Source of the DNA: Trileptium ribeirensis
Lineage: Eukaryota > Nematoda > Enoplea > Enoplida > Thoracostomopsidae
DNA length: 64,000 bases
Reading direction: 5' to 3'
Assembly (NCBI GenBank): GCA_030248225.1
Contig: JASANE010028820.1
Span: 1-64,000 of the forward strand
Below are positions 1-13,464 of the stretch, piece by piece. The position numbers and the translations under genes were made by a program. The notes under the pieces are model-generated. The model was not told the DNA's origin and did not search any database. It saw nothing but the letters and a program-made list of their open reading frames with translations. Position 1 is the first letter of the stretch. The number at the start of each line of letters is the position of its first letter.

Positions 1-679
1 TGGTGTGAACAACTTGAGCGACCTTTCTGTCGCTCAGGTCGCCACCGTGTCTCATGTGTAGTGTGTGTTTATGTGTTCCTGAGTATTGTATATATGTATA
101 TATGTATATATGTATTTAGAGATGTATATGCTTATATATATAGCATGTAAGGACATGACAAAAAACAGGAAATACAGGGACAAGACGTACAAAATTCTAT
201 TAAATTTGTAGGTTTTACGGACGGACTGGACACACACGACTAGGAAGGACAGGGGGTATGTTTAGGGCCCTCCCGCGGGCTCCTGGAGCTTCGGAACAGG
301 ATCCCTGATGGGTCAAAGGATACATAGGGATGCGCTGCATCCTCGAACAAAAAGGGAACTAATTCCCGCTCGCGGTACCCCCCTTCGGGACGTCTAAAGG
401 CGCCCTGTTAGGATATCAGCAAAACTGTCAGGAATGTTTTGCTTTATTTTCTAAGCCGACATGTAAACGTGCAATGTCTGCACGCTGGACCATGGATTCG
501 GTGATAAGATTTAGCCCCAGATGGACTTTTAAGAAGCTTATACAGGTGATGGATGGGGATGCTAACTCGCTAAATAGCAGAAATTTTAACGTTAAATCGG
601 CGAGTTACCGGATGGATATTTGATGAATGAGGACAAGAAGACCAATCTGTCCCGAAATGAGGACAGATTTCTAGCTTAC
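1..679. other. No gene; short TATATG microsatellite
   Basis: I see no coding region here. Around 85-120 there is a short microsatellite of TATATG-type units. A perfect 8-bp stem with an 8-nt loop lies at 645-668, just outside the inverted-repeat element that begins at 680. The rest is unremarkable. Confidence 0.6.
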
Positions 680-1059
680 GCGTCGTTCACAGAGATCTGC
701 GTGCACGAAGAGCACACCGTAAGCTATTGCAAAACGATATATTTTCGTTATGTTATTGCAGAGTGTAAAACTTTTGTATTTTGGTTCCAACAATAGCGTT
801 GCCCATAAATATTGTTGTTGCAATAACGTTTGGTTTTAGTGCATCTAACAAAGAAACTATATTGTTGTTGCAACGTCAATAGCTTGCTCAATGCAATTGT
901 AGCGACAATAGAATCTAACATAAATGCAGCGACAATAGTTTTCTCGGCTAATATTAGCAACATTAGCAGTTACGGATATATTTATCTGCAATATAATGCT
1001 GGCTTCTATTACATTAACTATAAAAATTTGGTAGCTATTGTAACGACAATAGCATCCTT

Positions 1060-1160
1060 CCAGCTTGATATTGGTCCCGCTCCAGTTTGATATTGGTGCC
1101 CCGTCCAGCTGGATATTTGTGTATCCTCCAGTTTGATATTGGTGCCCCCTCCAGTTTTAT
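1060..1160. repeat. Short tandem array, ~23-bp unit
   Basis: About four imperfect units, each beginning CCAG(C/T)TTGATATTGGTGCC or similar, run head to tail just inside the left arm of the inverted-repeat element. The third unit is the most diverged. Confidence 0.7.
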
Positions 1161-1887
1161 TTCCAAGATTTGACAACTTGCTTATGGTTTTTTTGGCAAG
1201 CGGCATTTTTTACATATAGTTGGAACCGTTTGCTAACAATAAAGGCACTCGCGTGGAGAACATATCTACAGTGGTAACCCAATAAAAGCGAAAAGCAAAC
1301 TAAATATGCCGTTGAACTCGAATCGCAGCTTAAGCATAAAGGAAATGTAGTTTCTAATTATCCGGGTGGTAATGCTATCTATCATTGCTCATAAAATAAA
1401 CATACAATGGTTTCTATCAGAAGCGCTTTCGAATGGTTCGAAAATATATAAAGGCGGAATAGATTCGAACGTATAAATATAAGCTTAATAAAATCCGGTT
1501 CAGTTTAGCTCTTATAGCTGGGTTGGGTCAGGTCGGAAAAATTCGACCAGAATGCAAACGGTAATGTTTATATAGTAGTTGCGATACCCTACAAAGAAAA
1601 CTCAGTAGCTAGGGGTGTGGCAGACACCCTCAGATTTTGTTATCCGGTAGGGGCATGGCTGTCGCCAGCTGCACAGTAGAGTAGCCGCTACAGGGGGTTA
1701 ACAGTTCCAAACAGAGGGACACTATATCGTGAAAGCCGCATACAGCAATTATGAAAGGAAGATTTGAAGTCGCATATACAGCAAATATGGAAGGAAGCTG
1801 CAGCTTACGAGAACAGCCAAAGATGGTGTATGGTACGCCGGTACCCTGTAGCAAAACCGATACCCGAAGTCTAGGTATACTAAGCCT

Positions 1888-1903
1888 AAGCTTAGGCTCT
1901 TAT
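1888..1903. repeat. 16-bp perfect palindrome AGCCTAAGCTTAGGCT (approximate position)
   Basis: A perfect palindrome occurs in the interior of the 680-2510 element. Its half-sequence recurs about 25 bp further on (CTAAGCCTAAG). It could be a cruciform or protein-binding site, or simple repeat debris. No function is implied. Confidence 0.5.
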
Positions 1904-2743
1904 ATAAGACATACACTAAGCCTAAGTCGCCAAACCCATAGCTCTGCGCTGTTTTTTTCTAACGATATAACGTATTGCCCCTCAGAGCTACCTGGGCCAA
2001 CCATAATAAGGTTCCATATAAAACTTAAATAAACCAGGTACAAATAATGATCTATCTTTAATGTTGAAATAATAGACCAACATCTATAGCAATCACATTA
2101 ATATTTATGAACATAAACACAATTTTAATTTATAAATGCTATTGTCGTTACAATAGCTATCAAATTTTTTTTGTTAATGCAATAGAAGCCAGCATTATAT
2201 TGCAGTGAAATATATCCGTAACTGCTAATGTTGCTAATATGCTACGAGAAAGCTATTGTCGCTGCATTTATGTTAGATTCTATTGTTGCTACAATGTCAT
2301 TGAGCAAGGTATTGATGTTGCAACAACAATATATTTTCGTTGTTAGGTGCACTAAAAGCAAACGTTATTGCAACAACAATATTTATGGGCAACATAGATT
2401 GGAACCAAAATAGAAAAGCTTTACACTCTGCAATAACATAACGAAAATATATCGTCTTTGCAATAGCTTACGGTGTGCTTTTTGTGCACGCAGATCTCTG
2501 TGAACGACGCATTACTCCAAGCATCTTATGGGGGAGAAGCAGATTTCAAATTTTAAATTTGACGGGTGATCCAACCATTTTTGTAGAACAGTTGGGGGGA
2601 TAAGGGATAATTTAGGATTAGGTAAGAGATTTAAGAGATCTGAGTAATTATCTCTAGACCAATTTCTGACATAAATTTAAAAGTAACGATGGATGAGGTT
2701 CAAGATCTCGTTGGAATTTGGGCTAAAATTCACAGATGGTCGA

Positions 2744-2761
2744 CCTCCGAGTACTCGGAGG
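2744..2761. repeat. 18-bp perfect palindrome
   Basis: CCTCCGAGTACTCGGAGG equals its own reverse complement. It stands alone in non-coding DNA; no related copy was noticed nearby. Confidence 0.8.
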
Positions 2762-4553
2762 GTTCAAATTTGATGTCGGCGATTTCGATTGAAGCCGACT
2801 CTCTCTAATGGGGACCCAGGGTTTACGGCAGCTGTCAAAAACAAAATCTTGGGAATTTTTCGATTGGGCGCCCGGGTTCGAACTCAAAAAGTAGGCGTTC
2901 AAAGATCCTCTCCGATTGGATAGCGACGAAATCGCTATCCTTCAATATAGGTGAAAATTTTGAGGCGACGACTACCGCGTCGACTCTTGGAATCAGTTCG
3001 ACTTCGGCAGCGCGAAGTTCGGTCGACTTTACTGACCGGCTCCGACACAATAATTATTGTAGTTTGGTTTCGCAATTTGCTTTGCTCTTTCGCGCTTTTC
3101 TCTTTGATTTGCGCTTGGAATATGATTCGACCGATGGAGGACCCGCGTAGACATCTTCCGTCTCGCGGAAGGGGACTAGAGCAATTGCTGTCTCGGACCG
3201 AATATTGTAAGTTATGAGAACCAGGTGCATGGGGTTTAGTTTCCCCAAATCGAAATGTAACAGACCATTAAAATTTAGTTCGCTGTAGCACGATTTTACA
3301 CCCTGTAGGTTGACTTGACGCCCGTCTTCGCACGTCTCACTTTCCACTCCGCCTTGCTACACTTTTACAAGTTCCTTGACAAACCTCCTCGTGTCGAGTT
3401 CCGTTTTGGGCAGGTTGAGCGACTGCACGGAAGGTATCAAATTGTGGGCCCCATAGTCGAAGTCCTTCTGATTCCCCGTGGTCATAGGTAGTACAAATCG
3501 AAATGGACGCTCCTCGTCCAGGGTTTACATGACTTATCGTTCTTGAGTTAGGGCTATCGAATTTTCCTGAGCTGACCATGGTACAATTTACCAATGAAAC
3601 CATAGGGACTTACTTGCTTGTCTTTGATTATGATTATGGTTTACCAATTTACAGCTTAGTGGACCGTTCGACGCTTATGCCGCTGCTTGAGCTCGGACTG
3701 ACTTCGAAGTTATGGACGGAGGACTAGCCTCCGTTGGGCTTTAGGAAGCCCCAAAATTTCGCTTATCAGTTTGAGTTAAGTAAATTTGGGGAGTATAAAA
3801 GACCAAACAAATTCTAAGAATTTCAGCTTGAGCATAAGGTATTGGCGCTCCAAGAGGAGCAAGTTTCTACTTATCATTGATGGATCCGCGGTTTACTCTC
3901 AACTTGCGATAACGTGTGTTTTGCTCTCTACTAAGAGATTAACGAGCTTCGCGTAGATTAACCTCGACTGCCTGAGATCTCGACCGCCCCAGGACACTGC
4001 CTGCCAGTGATTGGTTGTAGATATGGTGTTGAAACGCCTTCCCCTGTAACTCCTTTGATTCAACTCTCAAAATATCCGGAGCTTGTAACACTAAGGATGC
4101 GTAGGCGCATAGAAACCGAAGAAATCATTGTTGAATAAAATAAGCCGAAGACATGGCCAAGTGCCATTCCCCGAGCAGTTCCTCTTGCAGCAATCCAAGA
4201 CGTTGTTCAACTTTCTAAAATAAAGTTAAAACACGGTAGGTACCGTAAAGAAAACTAGCCCTCTCGACTAAATCGTTTTGACCACGACATGAGGAAGTGC
4301 AAAACCCCGTTTTCATTTCGGAGCGACCTGAGCGCTGAGTTTAAGCATGTTTTGTTTTATCTCTGGTTGCCCGTAAGGCTACGTACTATGTATGCCCCGA
4401 TTTCGTCTTTTTACTGTTTTCGTCTCTCTCCTTTTTCATTTGCTACTTCTGAGATTCGATCCTGCACGGGGATTTTATGGCCGCTGCAGACATTTCTGTA
4501 CTATCCACTCGACTATCGAGTTCTGTCGAGTTTAGTTTAAATTTTAGTAATAA

Positions 4554-4585
4554 CTCGACTGCACAATTTCGATAGTGCAGTCGAG
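4554..4585. repeat. Hairpin with 11-bp perfect stem
   Basis: CTCGACTGCAC and GTGCAGTCGAG pair perfectly across a 10-nt loop. Further CTCGAC/GTCGAG motifs lie just upstream (4507-4530), so it may be part of a decayed inverted repeat. Confidence 0.75.
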
Positions 4586-6524
4586 GCACTGTACAAAGAT
4601 AATATGTGCAGTGTGATAAGGTATTGGGATAAGTTAGAGAGAGACAGAATAGAAAAGCAAGGACCAACTAAACAGAGACAAAAGAAAGCAAGAAAGAGAG
4701 AGACCCACGAAGGAAACATCAATCCCCAGGAACGGAACGCCGACGTGTCCGCGACAGAAATGGTCCCTGGTCCTCCCCAACTACAAATTGGCGGGTCTGG
4801 CCCGCTAGACCCGGAGTAAGACATAAATTATCCAAATCAAAAATGCGTCCTTGACGAATAGAAGGTAGTTCCACTAGCATCCCACCGTCAAAATCAACCG
4901 CCTCGGCACACGCCGATCAGTTAGGAAATTTTGTAAAGATGGAGGAAATAGTGATTTCCGAATAGGCCACTGAAAGCGTCGAGACAAAGGTAATCTACGC
5001 GTGGCACGGAGCTCGCCTAAGTAACGAAATAATGTACGTGACCGCTAGGGATACTAGGCTGGATTGACGGAATCCGGGATGCACTCCAGATGGAGCTTCC
5101 TTACAGTTGATTATCGACAGGGCATTTCGTTCAGCCAATAGGGTTCATTGGTAGTTGCTCGTTGAAAAGTTTACTGATGATTTCCCCATGCTCACGATTT
5201 GATTTATACCGTTGCTGCTCTGCTTAATATAACCAGGCCTTGACCTGTACTAGGAGGCTAGGCTCTGACCGGTGCGATCGTTCGTGCTCCTCGCTATTGA
5301 ACAGACCCAGTCGTGTCCGCTGGCTTCGGCACGCCGTCTAGGTGGTCCATACTTTCGTTGCCTTCGTTGCTAACTTAGGTTCTTGCTCTCGTCGGGCTAT
5401 CGCACTCCTCACCCACTGCGACTCCCCGTTTTTCCGTAATTTACGTGGAATTTTTATAACACCGCGCCTTATTTAGAGCGTTTTTGCGAGCGAATTTCGA
5501 AGCACGCCAAAACACATGTCCTGAGCCACGACGGAATTGAGTATAATTAACAATAATCGGCTCGGGCATAGATTTTGGTCCGGCAATGCCGGGATCGTCC
5601 TCGCTCATGCTGCCCTTCCCCGCTTAGCCGTAGACGAGGGAGCGAATGTTCAAAGTGTCAGAGCGTGGCCACCTTAGTTTGCACTGTTTTATATACTGTT
5701 CCGATTCCCTATCAGTGACTGTTGTTGTACCAAACTGCAAATAAACTCTTGAAAACTATTGGACGTGTCTCGTGTTGTTGAACTCTTAGCGTGATAAGGA
5801 CGTCCAAATGGACTGGCCGATCCTTCGTGCCACGGCTTGCGGACGAAAGTACCCCAAGCCCTGACACGAGCAGTCCGCCGCCGATCTTGACGTAGTTGGA
5901 TAATGGTATTGCGGCGAGAGTGGTCCACAAAAGATTACCTATCGAACTCACTCGTGAAATCAGTACACGCAAATAAAGATAAAATTTACTAGGAAAACCT
6001 TATCGCCAAACACTTTTATAACTAGGTTATCAGGATACCAATTAGACAGTCCGACGTTAAACTTCCAGGGAATGTCGGAACCCTGTGGGGGCCACATCGG
6101 CTACACCGAATAAAGTGTTCGACCAGGGATAAACTAAGTGGACCTCAAAATCTATCTTGTAAAACCAAAATTAGCATGCATTTTACTACGAGTTTCGCTG
6201 AACAAAACAACTTCCGTTAGGTTAGGATATGGAATATCGGTTTGACATTATGACCTGTAAGCAGGTTTCGGTGTCAACCTCCCTGGGGACCTCAGCAATC
6301 ATGCCAAGATACTAGACACGTGCGCAACCAATCGGGCGGGGTCCGAACACACCCCGTAAAGCGCGCCTGCGGCCTGCTAACCTCCATAGCTTCTTGGGTC
6401 TGACCAAGAAAAGTGACTAAATTGTAAAACCTACGGTCCGCCCTTGAGGTTATGATAGCCGGGGTCGTATGGGCATGGTGTTAGGAAGTTGCGCCATGCA
6501 GCTGCGTCCCGTTATTACATATGT

Positions 6525-7350
6525 ACCATAGTAGTCCCGCTAAGCTATAGTTCACCCGAACTAGTTCAGTTGGATGCGTGACATAATTTGGCCCTGGCGT
6601 ACGCATCTTATCGCAAATGATGCATTAACACTCAAAATGAGAATATAGGTATTCTTTCAGTATATTAACATATATTATGCTGTATCAAGACAAACTTGAA
6701 CAATCAATCACAAGAAGAAGAAGTTTGATATTTTCGAGAGCAACGCGGGATTTCAAAGAGACAATTTCAGCTATACTTTTGGCATGTTATCTCCGTTTGC
6801 TGTGTTATATACCATTTAAAGCCTTTCAAACAGGACTGTTAAGGACGCTTTAGAACAATTTAGTTTCGCAAATAACGCCGAACAGTTCAAAAAACTTTAT
6901 AAACTACTTATATCTGATTAATTAGCTTATGCACACAATCTTTTGGTTCATTCAGCGTTCGCATTTTGCAATGCAGCAAAATCCATCTATGCAAATTTGA
7001 GGCAACGTTGCCAACCAGCGGTATCTCAGAGCAAAATCTATTTTAAACTGATAAATTCGATCAAGGCAGCGGCAATTCCTACTAGTGGAATACAATTGGC
7101 TTTTATCAAGTTGACTTCATAGTCTTAAACGACAACTGACCATTTCGTTGAAATTTACGGAAAATTGCCGTGCAATTCAGAAAAGTTCTAATTTTACAGA
7201 GCTGTGGATATTGTTTGCACTGGAAGTCACATTAATATGAGAGCGACATTAATATTAATATTAATTTTTACATTAATATGTGAGTGTTCGTTATATATGA
7301 AGATATATCGTCTGACTCAATTTGTATTAGTTAAGGATTTGTATTAGTTC
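6525..7350. repeat. Direct duplication, copy 1
   Basis: This stretch matches 9354-10050 in the same orientation. It opens with GTACCATAGTAGTC and runs past a TTAATATTAATATT tract into GTTCGTTATATATGAAG. Identity is high by eye. Copy 1 carries about 200 bp near 6690-6895 that copy 2 lacks or replaces. No coding capacity is apparent. Confidence 0.8.
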
Positions 7351-9353
7351 CATGATAATAGTTTTAAAAACTACTAACGGTCCTTATCTGTCCAATATAT
7401 CTCTCATGACCGAAGATGAAAGCTATTGTCACCCGTCGCGCAGTTGCATTATCTTGTATTGTCTTGTATTGTCTTGCAATGCTTTGCAGAGATTGCATAA
7501 AACTCTTGTGATTAGTTAGCGAGTTACTGCGAATCATGGCGGAACAGTCTGAGTTCAAGATCTCTAACTAATGAACTTGACAGTATTAACGATGGTAAGC
7601 CATTACAAATCTTGGTTAGCTAGCTGAATTATCAAAGGCAGCTTATGCTGCTGCACTTTGCATCGCGTCACAACCATCAGTTTGATATACTGAACCGGAC
7701 TAATAAAATATGCAGTGAGTACTGACATGAAACAAAAAATATGCTGAAAGTAAGTAGAGTAAATTTTTCTGATAAACGTCGAAATCTTTTATGAAAATAA
7801 CTTTACTGTTGCATGAATTACAACACAGCAGAATTTGCCGACATTGTTATGGTGGCCTATTGGGTTCTTACCGGCGATTTAATATATAGTCCAACGCTTC
7901 CTCTAATGAGCCCAGAACCAGTCCCACTCATCCACAACGCACTGCCGTGAACGATTAAGATACGAAGACGAGCATTTGATGGTTTATGTAGCACCGTTTC
8001 AGAGTCACATTCTTTAATTTTCCATGCCAAAAATGATGACGAAGTTTATGAAATTTATTTACTAATTTGAGACGAAAATGTAAAAAGCAGGGCAGTTGAA
8101 CATCTAACCTCCATATCGGTAGCGTGACCTGCCATTTGGGGTTACAACGTGTATTTTATCCCGGGAGCATTTACAGCGTGTTCAACTCATGCAAAAATCA
8201 AAATTTTTAGTGTGTTTTGGATATGTCTCGTTTACTAAAATGCCACGAAGATGCGCACAACGATTGTAAATTTTGTGAAAAGTAGCGTGATTATGCGGAA
8301 CGTATAGGCCTGTTTAATTAAAAGAGTTCTAAATCTTGATATTTACCGCAATACCAGAAGCTGATAGCCCAATCAGTTGAGTAGTTTCTTCAGACCTGCA
8401 TTGCATGGTGATCAGTACGTTCAGTCTAATCTAACCCTACATCTACAGAAAAAAAACTGGCATTGTCGGCCATAAGCATAACTTACTAAACCCAATGTTG
8501 GCTGCCACTTGGTTCAGAGGAACCTAATTTATGTTTATTGACGGCCAGGCCTATATGACATGGTTCTGCGTAACCAAAGTAAGGGATGACTTAACAATTA
8601 GAACTTCTTTATTCCTGGATCGCACCACGTACAACCCAGCCGTGTTCTTGGACCATCAGACTTTACACTCCATGGTCTTAGCATTTAACAAAATTTCAAT
8701 GCTAGACTATGCATTCCTACTGACGATTCAATAAATACCGCTTTAGCGCAATCACTAATGAGTTTAAAGTGGACATAGTTCTCATAACCGAAACTGCCAC
8801 AAATGGTTAAATCAAAATAACTGGGACGTTTTAGCTCTACCATATATAGATAAATAAATCATCTGACTTTCCAATTATTATGCATCATTTACAATAAGAT
8901 GCGTGCGCATGGTCCTAATTATGTCACGCGTTCAAATGGGCTAGCTACCATGTCACGCATACGGTCCAGCTCGACTATTAAAATTTTGAATACCCTAGAT
9001 AGGCTATGCATTTATCATGGAATGGCGAGCCGGACTGTGCTTTTGTCACGAGGCGTTCAGCTGAGCCCTATAAATTAAGCCAGAGATTCTTTAGTCTACC
9101 GGCATTACGTTTTACTAAACGTATCTAAATAATACCCCAAAAGGGACATACAGCTTAAAATGTTAATTATATATATAAAAACAAATATATAACTTAGAAT
9201 TAGTGTGAAAATACTATAGAACAAAATCCTATCACACTAAGCACAATACTAAATAAAATTTCTCAATTGACAGTTCAGCTGGACGCTCCGTTTGTCACGT
9301 AGAGCCTAGCTAAGCTCCCTGTTTGTCACATTAAGACTAGCTAAGCTATAAAA
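7351..9353. other. 2 kb between duplicated blocks, no gene seen
   Basis: No protein-like frame is visible. From about 8940 to 9350 the motif AGCTAAGCT and GTTTGTCAC/ATGTCACGC recurs several times in loose array, leading into duplication copy 2. Confidence 0.5.
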
Positions 9354-10050
9354 ATGTACCATAGTAGTCCAGCTAAGCTATAGTTCATCCGAACTAGATG
9401 AGTTGGACGTGTGACATAATTTGGCTCTGGCGTACACATCTTATCGCAAATGATGTATTAACACCCAAAATGATAATATATGTATGCTTCCGGTATACTA
9501 ACATATATTATGCGGTATATATGCGCTTTTTCTCCTCCAAATCTTGTATACATCTTGTATGAATTAAGGGATTTGTGGGTTGAATCTACCATTTTACAAG
9601 CATTCTTCTTTATAAACTACTTATATGTGATTAATTAGCTTATGCACACAATCTTTTGGTTCATTCAGCGTTCGCATTTTGCAATGCAGCAAAATCCATC
9701 AGTGCAAATTTGAGGCAAAGTTTCCAACCAGCGGTATCAGAGCAGAATCTATTTTAAACTGATAAATTCGATCAAGGCAGCGGCAATTCCTACTGGTGGA
9801 ATACAATTGGCTTTTATCAAGTTGACTTCATAGTCCAAAACGACAATTGATCATTTCGTTGAAATTTACGGAAATTTGCCGCGCAATTCAGAAAAATTTG
9901 AATTTTACAGAGCTGTGGATATTGTTTGCACTGAAAGTCACATTAATATGGGAGTGACATTAATATTAATTTTTACATTAATATGTGTGTTCGTTATATA
10001 TGAAGATATATCTACTGACTCTATTTGTATTAGTTAAGGATTCCATGATA
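9354..10050. repeat. Direct duplication, copy 2
   Basis: This is the partner of 6525-7350. The last clearly shared stretch is the GAAGATATATC region followed by TTTGTATTAGTTAAGG. Copy 2 replaces the ~200-bp segment of copy 1 with a shorter unrelated piece around 9515-9610. Confidence 0.8.
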
Positions 10051-13000
10051 ACACTGTCACCCGACGCCCCATCAGCGGTGGTTTTGCAGCGACTGACTGA
10101 TTTCAAATGCGATGTGGTGATGCAACTTACTCAGCAGTTCTGACACAACGAGATGCTGCATCTTCACGCACAAGGTATAATATCGGTATGCTTCCGGTAA
10201 ACAATTGTCTCTGCAAATATTTCTTTTTCATGAATGTTTCCAACTTTACACAAGTTTTTAGTTTTGAACCTTAATCTATTTTATGGTTTCCATGACACGC
10301 TAATGCCAGCAAACTGCAGATTTACCCTCAATTTGCAAATAAATTGAAAACTTTCACAGTACCTTTAGCGTTGCAAGATCATGTCACAATATAGTTAAAT
10401 TAAGTCACAACAGCTGACACATGCTCTTATACGTTATTTAGCACCGCACAAGTAGTAAGACTGGGGGAAAAGTGCCGAACAGCAGTAATCCTTAATCTTA
10501 TGTACCAAAATTTGCAGCAAAGGCTGGTAAAATCAGTAAGATGAACTTATTTTTTGTAAAATTATCGTTGCAAAATTACGTCAACGCGTCTGGTGGAACA
10601 TCTTTAAGATATGATGAATGTGTACAATATAAAAAATGATTGATTTACAAATGACTTGTCAGATGATATGCAACGAGTTTTTCAATCAAGAAAATTCGCT
10701 AAAATGGAGACGTCTCATGTTAAGCCTGAATCTGAATTCTGTGATTTAAGGAGCAGCGGCAATTTTTAGAATTACGACAATACTGCTCAAAGAATGAAAG
10801 TATTTTCAAAATTTTTACAGTGGTGATAGTTTCTCGACATTGTTTTAATAGATAAGGAGGAACTGGATTCAGTTCGCAAGTTTTAAGGTCATTTTTATAC
10901 GCGTAATTATATCATCAGCCATCGATTGAAGGTGCCGGTTAATATACGTCGACTGATATTGCATTTGTCACAGTTTCGATGCTTGTGATGCTCAAATTCG
11001 ACCAAGTTTCATCATTTTAAATATCTGTTTTTAGCGTCTGTTTACCTCAAAACAGTTAAAGCAAGTTTAGTCGGAAGTGGTGCATCTGTTCTGCTCAGTT
11101 TCGCTTCGATGGTTTATACAGAACTTAGAACGATCTTCATTTTTCAAACTTTTTTTCAATATTCCATTCAAAAGTGACATGCTTGAAATTACAAACATTT
11201 TAATAGCCATAATCTTGATATAGCAATTTGTGATTCGGCATTTCAATCAAATGCTATAACGTATGGACTTCAGGAATTTTCTGGAAATTTTGTGTGAATG
11301 AAAAATTAGGGTCACTAGACGGCAATTTTTGAATTTTTAACCATAGAGCGTTCCGCCAGTCCAACGTCGCCCGGTTGCTAATGCTACAAAATAATTGTTT
11401 TGCTATGTCTCTGGCGCTGTAAGGAAGCTGTAAATATTCTGTATAATCATATTTTCTCTGGACATCATTTATAAGAAACTGGAGTATTTAATAAAATACT
11501 GATTTTCTAATTTAAAAAGTATTGGGCCGCTAAAATGGGTACAGAGAATTTGCGTTGTCCACTGATATGATTCCATCTCGGCTCAACTATTACCATAATT
11601 ATAAGATAATATGCAATCCTAAAATTATGAGACCCTCAATTTTTGGACTTCTCATTTGAGGGTTCCGCTTAAAATTGCCCAATTTATAATTTGCGGTAAT
11701 AACCGTTAACTTGAAAACAATAGGTGACATCAAACATTGATTTGTCAATTGCTGATGTTAGTTTGAAGCGTTTTAGGCAAATGCACTGCACACAATCCAC
11801 TTAAAATATTTTTCCACAGGCGGTGGCTAGATTTCCATGGTATTCTACAGATAAACGGTTCGTCAGATAATGGATACAGATTAATGCTTCATAGTTCAAA
11901 ATATATGTTTTTCGTAGAAATATGTTGTATATAGGCGATTACATTACGTGGCTAGGCGTTGTGCACATCATATAATGTATGGAACACCTATAAAATGGTT
12001 AGAAATTTAGATATGGGATTATTTTGAGTCGTGTCGTTAAACTTCATTAAGAAGTTTTTTCAACCATAGATTCAGGAAATTTACAGGTAATTGGTGCCTC
12101 CTATTTCATATGAGCATAATATAAGCACTGACTATAGCTGAAATCTAAATATTTTCTTATTAAGTCCGCAGTGGGGACGCCTCCTAAAGGCAGATATGCC
12201 GCATTCACAACTGGAGTAGTAGATTAAGGTTCTTTGTTTTTTAGCCAGACATGTTTGTTTCCTCGTATTTAGCATAATGCGATCTTAGTATTGCAAAACG
12301 TTAAACCATTCTCAAACTGTGAAACACAATTTGAGTAACTCAACGAGGTAGGAGTGTGGTGCTCTTGTCGTTCATTCCTCTCTGCTTTTACGGGACACTT
12401 GTGCTTTTACTGGCATTTAAGCATTCATATCATCTGACCCATAAATATTTAATGATTGAAACATAGCCGCGATCAGTGCAACTACAGCCTAGCGCCTCGA
12501 GAATGTAGAGTAGGGTTCACACATTGCATAAATCCAAAGCTTTTGTCACGCGACTTCCAGGTTATTGCTAATAGTTTCGCTGAGATAGATGTCATCTTAG
12601 AGTGGATTTAAATGCGAGATACATTTGTAATTTATACCGCAGCATTTCTTTTACATATCGATTATAGACCTTTGCATTTCCGCGGTTAAGACCCAATTTG
12701 CGACTGTTTCTGATATTTTCTAATGCTACAAAACTGCCTTTTCGGGTCTTTGTTTGGTGCCGCGTCCTGCACTTTCACGAATGGTTCCAAAAATCACTAA
12801 ACCTTTTAGTTTTAAACTTTAGTGTTTTTATGATTTTGTTGATTGCGGCGACGTCAATCTGCTGATTGTATTCCATTGAAAATCCACAGTCCGTCACTCT
12901 AAAACCTGTATTGCGGCTGAAAGAGTCGACAAGTATATTTTCCAAATGTATAACGATTTATGGTTTATTTAAAATACATCCAGGTAGACTATTATGCGCT

Positions 13001-13141
13001 CAACAACTAAAAGGTTTGTTTGGCAAATGTCAGATTCAGTGCCTACCGTATCAATTGTTTGATAAGTATGCGACCCGTACAACGTGATTTTCGAGGAATC
13101 GACTCAAAGATATATTTTGCAAATCCGACTGCTCTAATAAG
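10051..13141. other. 3 kb AT-rich DNA, no gene seen
   Basis: Only short random open frames occur on either strand. I see no RNA gene, repeat array or transposon end. Confidence 0.5.
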
Positions 13142-13224
13142 TTATAAACGCACATGTTCTTGTACAATACGGTAACTGAATTTAGCAAACTCACATAGCA
13201 AATACCACACCTTTATCACGTCAC

Positions 13225-13464
13225 CGCCGCCACACGAAAATAGCATGCCGATGATTTCGGACTTCAGGGGCTCCCTCCAAGTGATACTGCCATTGTTGCT
13301 TGTCCTCCACGACGTCAGCTCGAACCCTCGCAGAATCCTAACAGCACCGGTTCCCGAACCGCTTTCGCAGGTGACAACCAAAGTCCCTCCGTCATAAAGA
13401 TACGATGTCTCCAAACCCGCCGGATCGAGCAGTTGGAATTTTATGGGTTTCGGCTGGGATTGTA
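13225..13464 (-). CDS. Candidate coding exon, possibly Ig-like
   Basis: A minus-strand open frame covers 13142-13483. Within it, an acceptor (AAATTTCAG) at 13465 and a donor (G|GTGACG) below 13225 define a 240-bp exon that starts and ends in phase 1. The encoded ~80 residues have a cysteine in a TLVVTCESG context, tryptophans in the middle, and a second cysteine in MLFSCGGG. That loosely recalls an immunoglobulin-type fold, but the usual D-x-G-x-Y-x-C signature is absent. No neighbouring exons were identified, so this may be an isolated or decayed exon. The splice sites and length support coding; the fold is only an impression. Confidence 0.33.

Larger units (their letters stand above)
680..2510. 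mobile_element. 1.8-kb element with long terminal inverted repeats
   Basis: The sequence 680-1055 reappears in inverted orientation at 2136-2510. Both outer ends read GCGTCGTTCACAGAG when read inward. The arms are full of short palindromic motifs built from ATTGTTGTTGC and its complement. Both arms show similar but meaningless short open frames, which is a by-product of the repeat. The interior (1056-2135) has a small tandem array and no transposase-like frame. A clear target-site duplication was not found; only TTAC-like similarity is seen in the flanks. This is most likely a non-autonomous or foldback DNA transposon; I cannot assign its superfamily. Confidence 0.7.
2511..6524. other. 4 kb without a recognisable gene
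   Basis: No open frame here resembles a protein. An 18-bp perfect palindrome lies at 2744-2761 and a hairpin at 4554-4585. Around 5690-5800 a TATA-like element is followed about 50 bp later by AATAAA. That arrangement is seen in LTRs, but no partner copy is present, so I do not call one. Confidence 0.5.

Noticed and set aside
748..2413. Two similar ~60-70 codon frames on opposite strands
   Set aside because: They are the same inverted-repeat arm read twice; the palindromic AT-rich repeat explains the similarity.
2868..2880. GGGTTCGAACTC resembling a tRNA B box
   Set aside because: No A box or foldable acceptor stem lies upstream at the right distance.
5690..5800. TATA-like element followed by AATAAA, as in an LTR
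   Set aside because: No second copy, no defined TG...CA ends and no flanking duplication.
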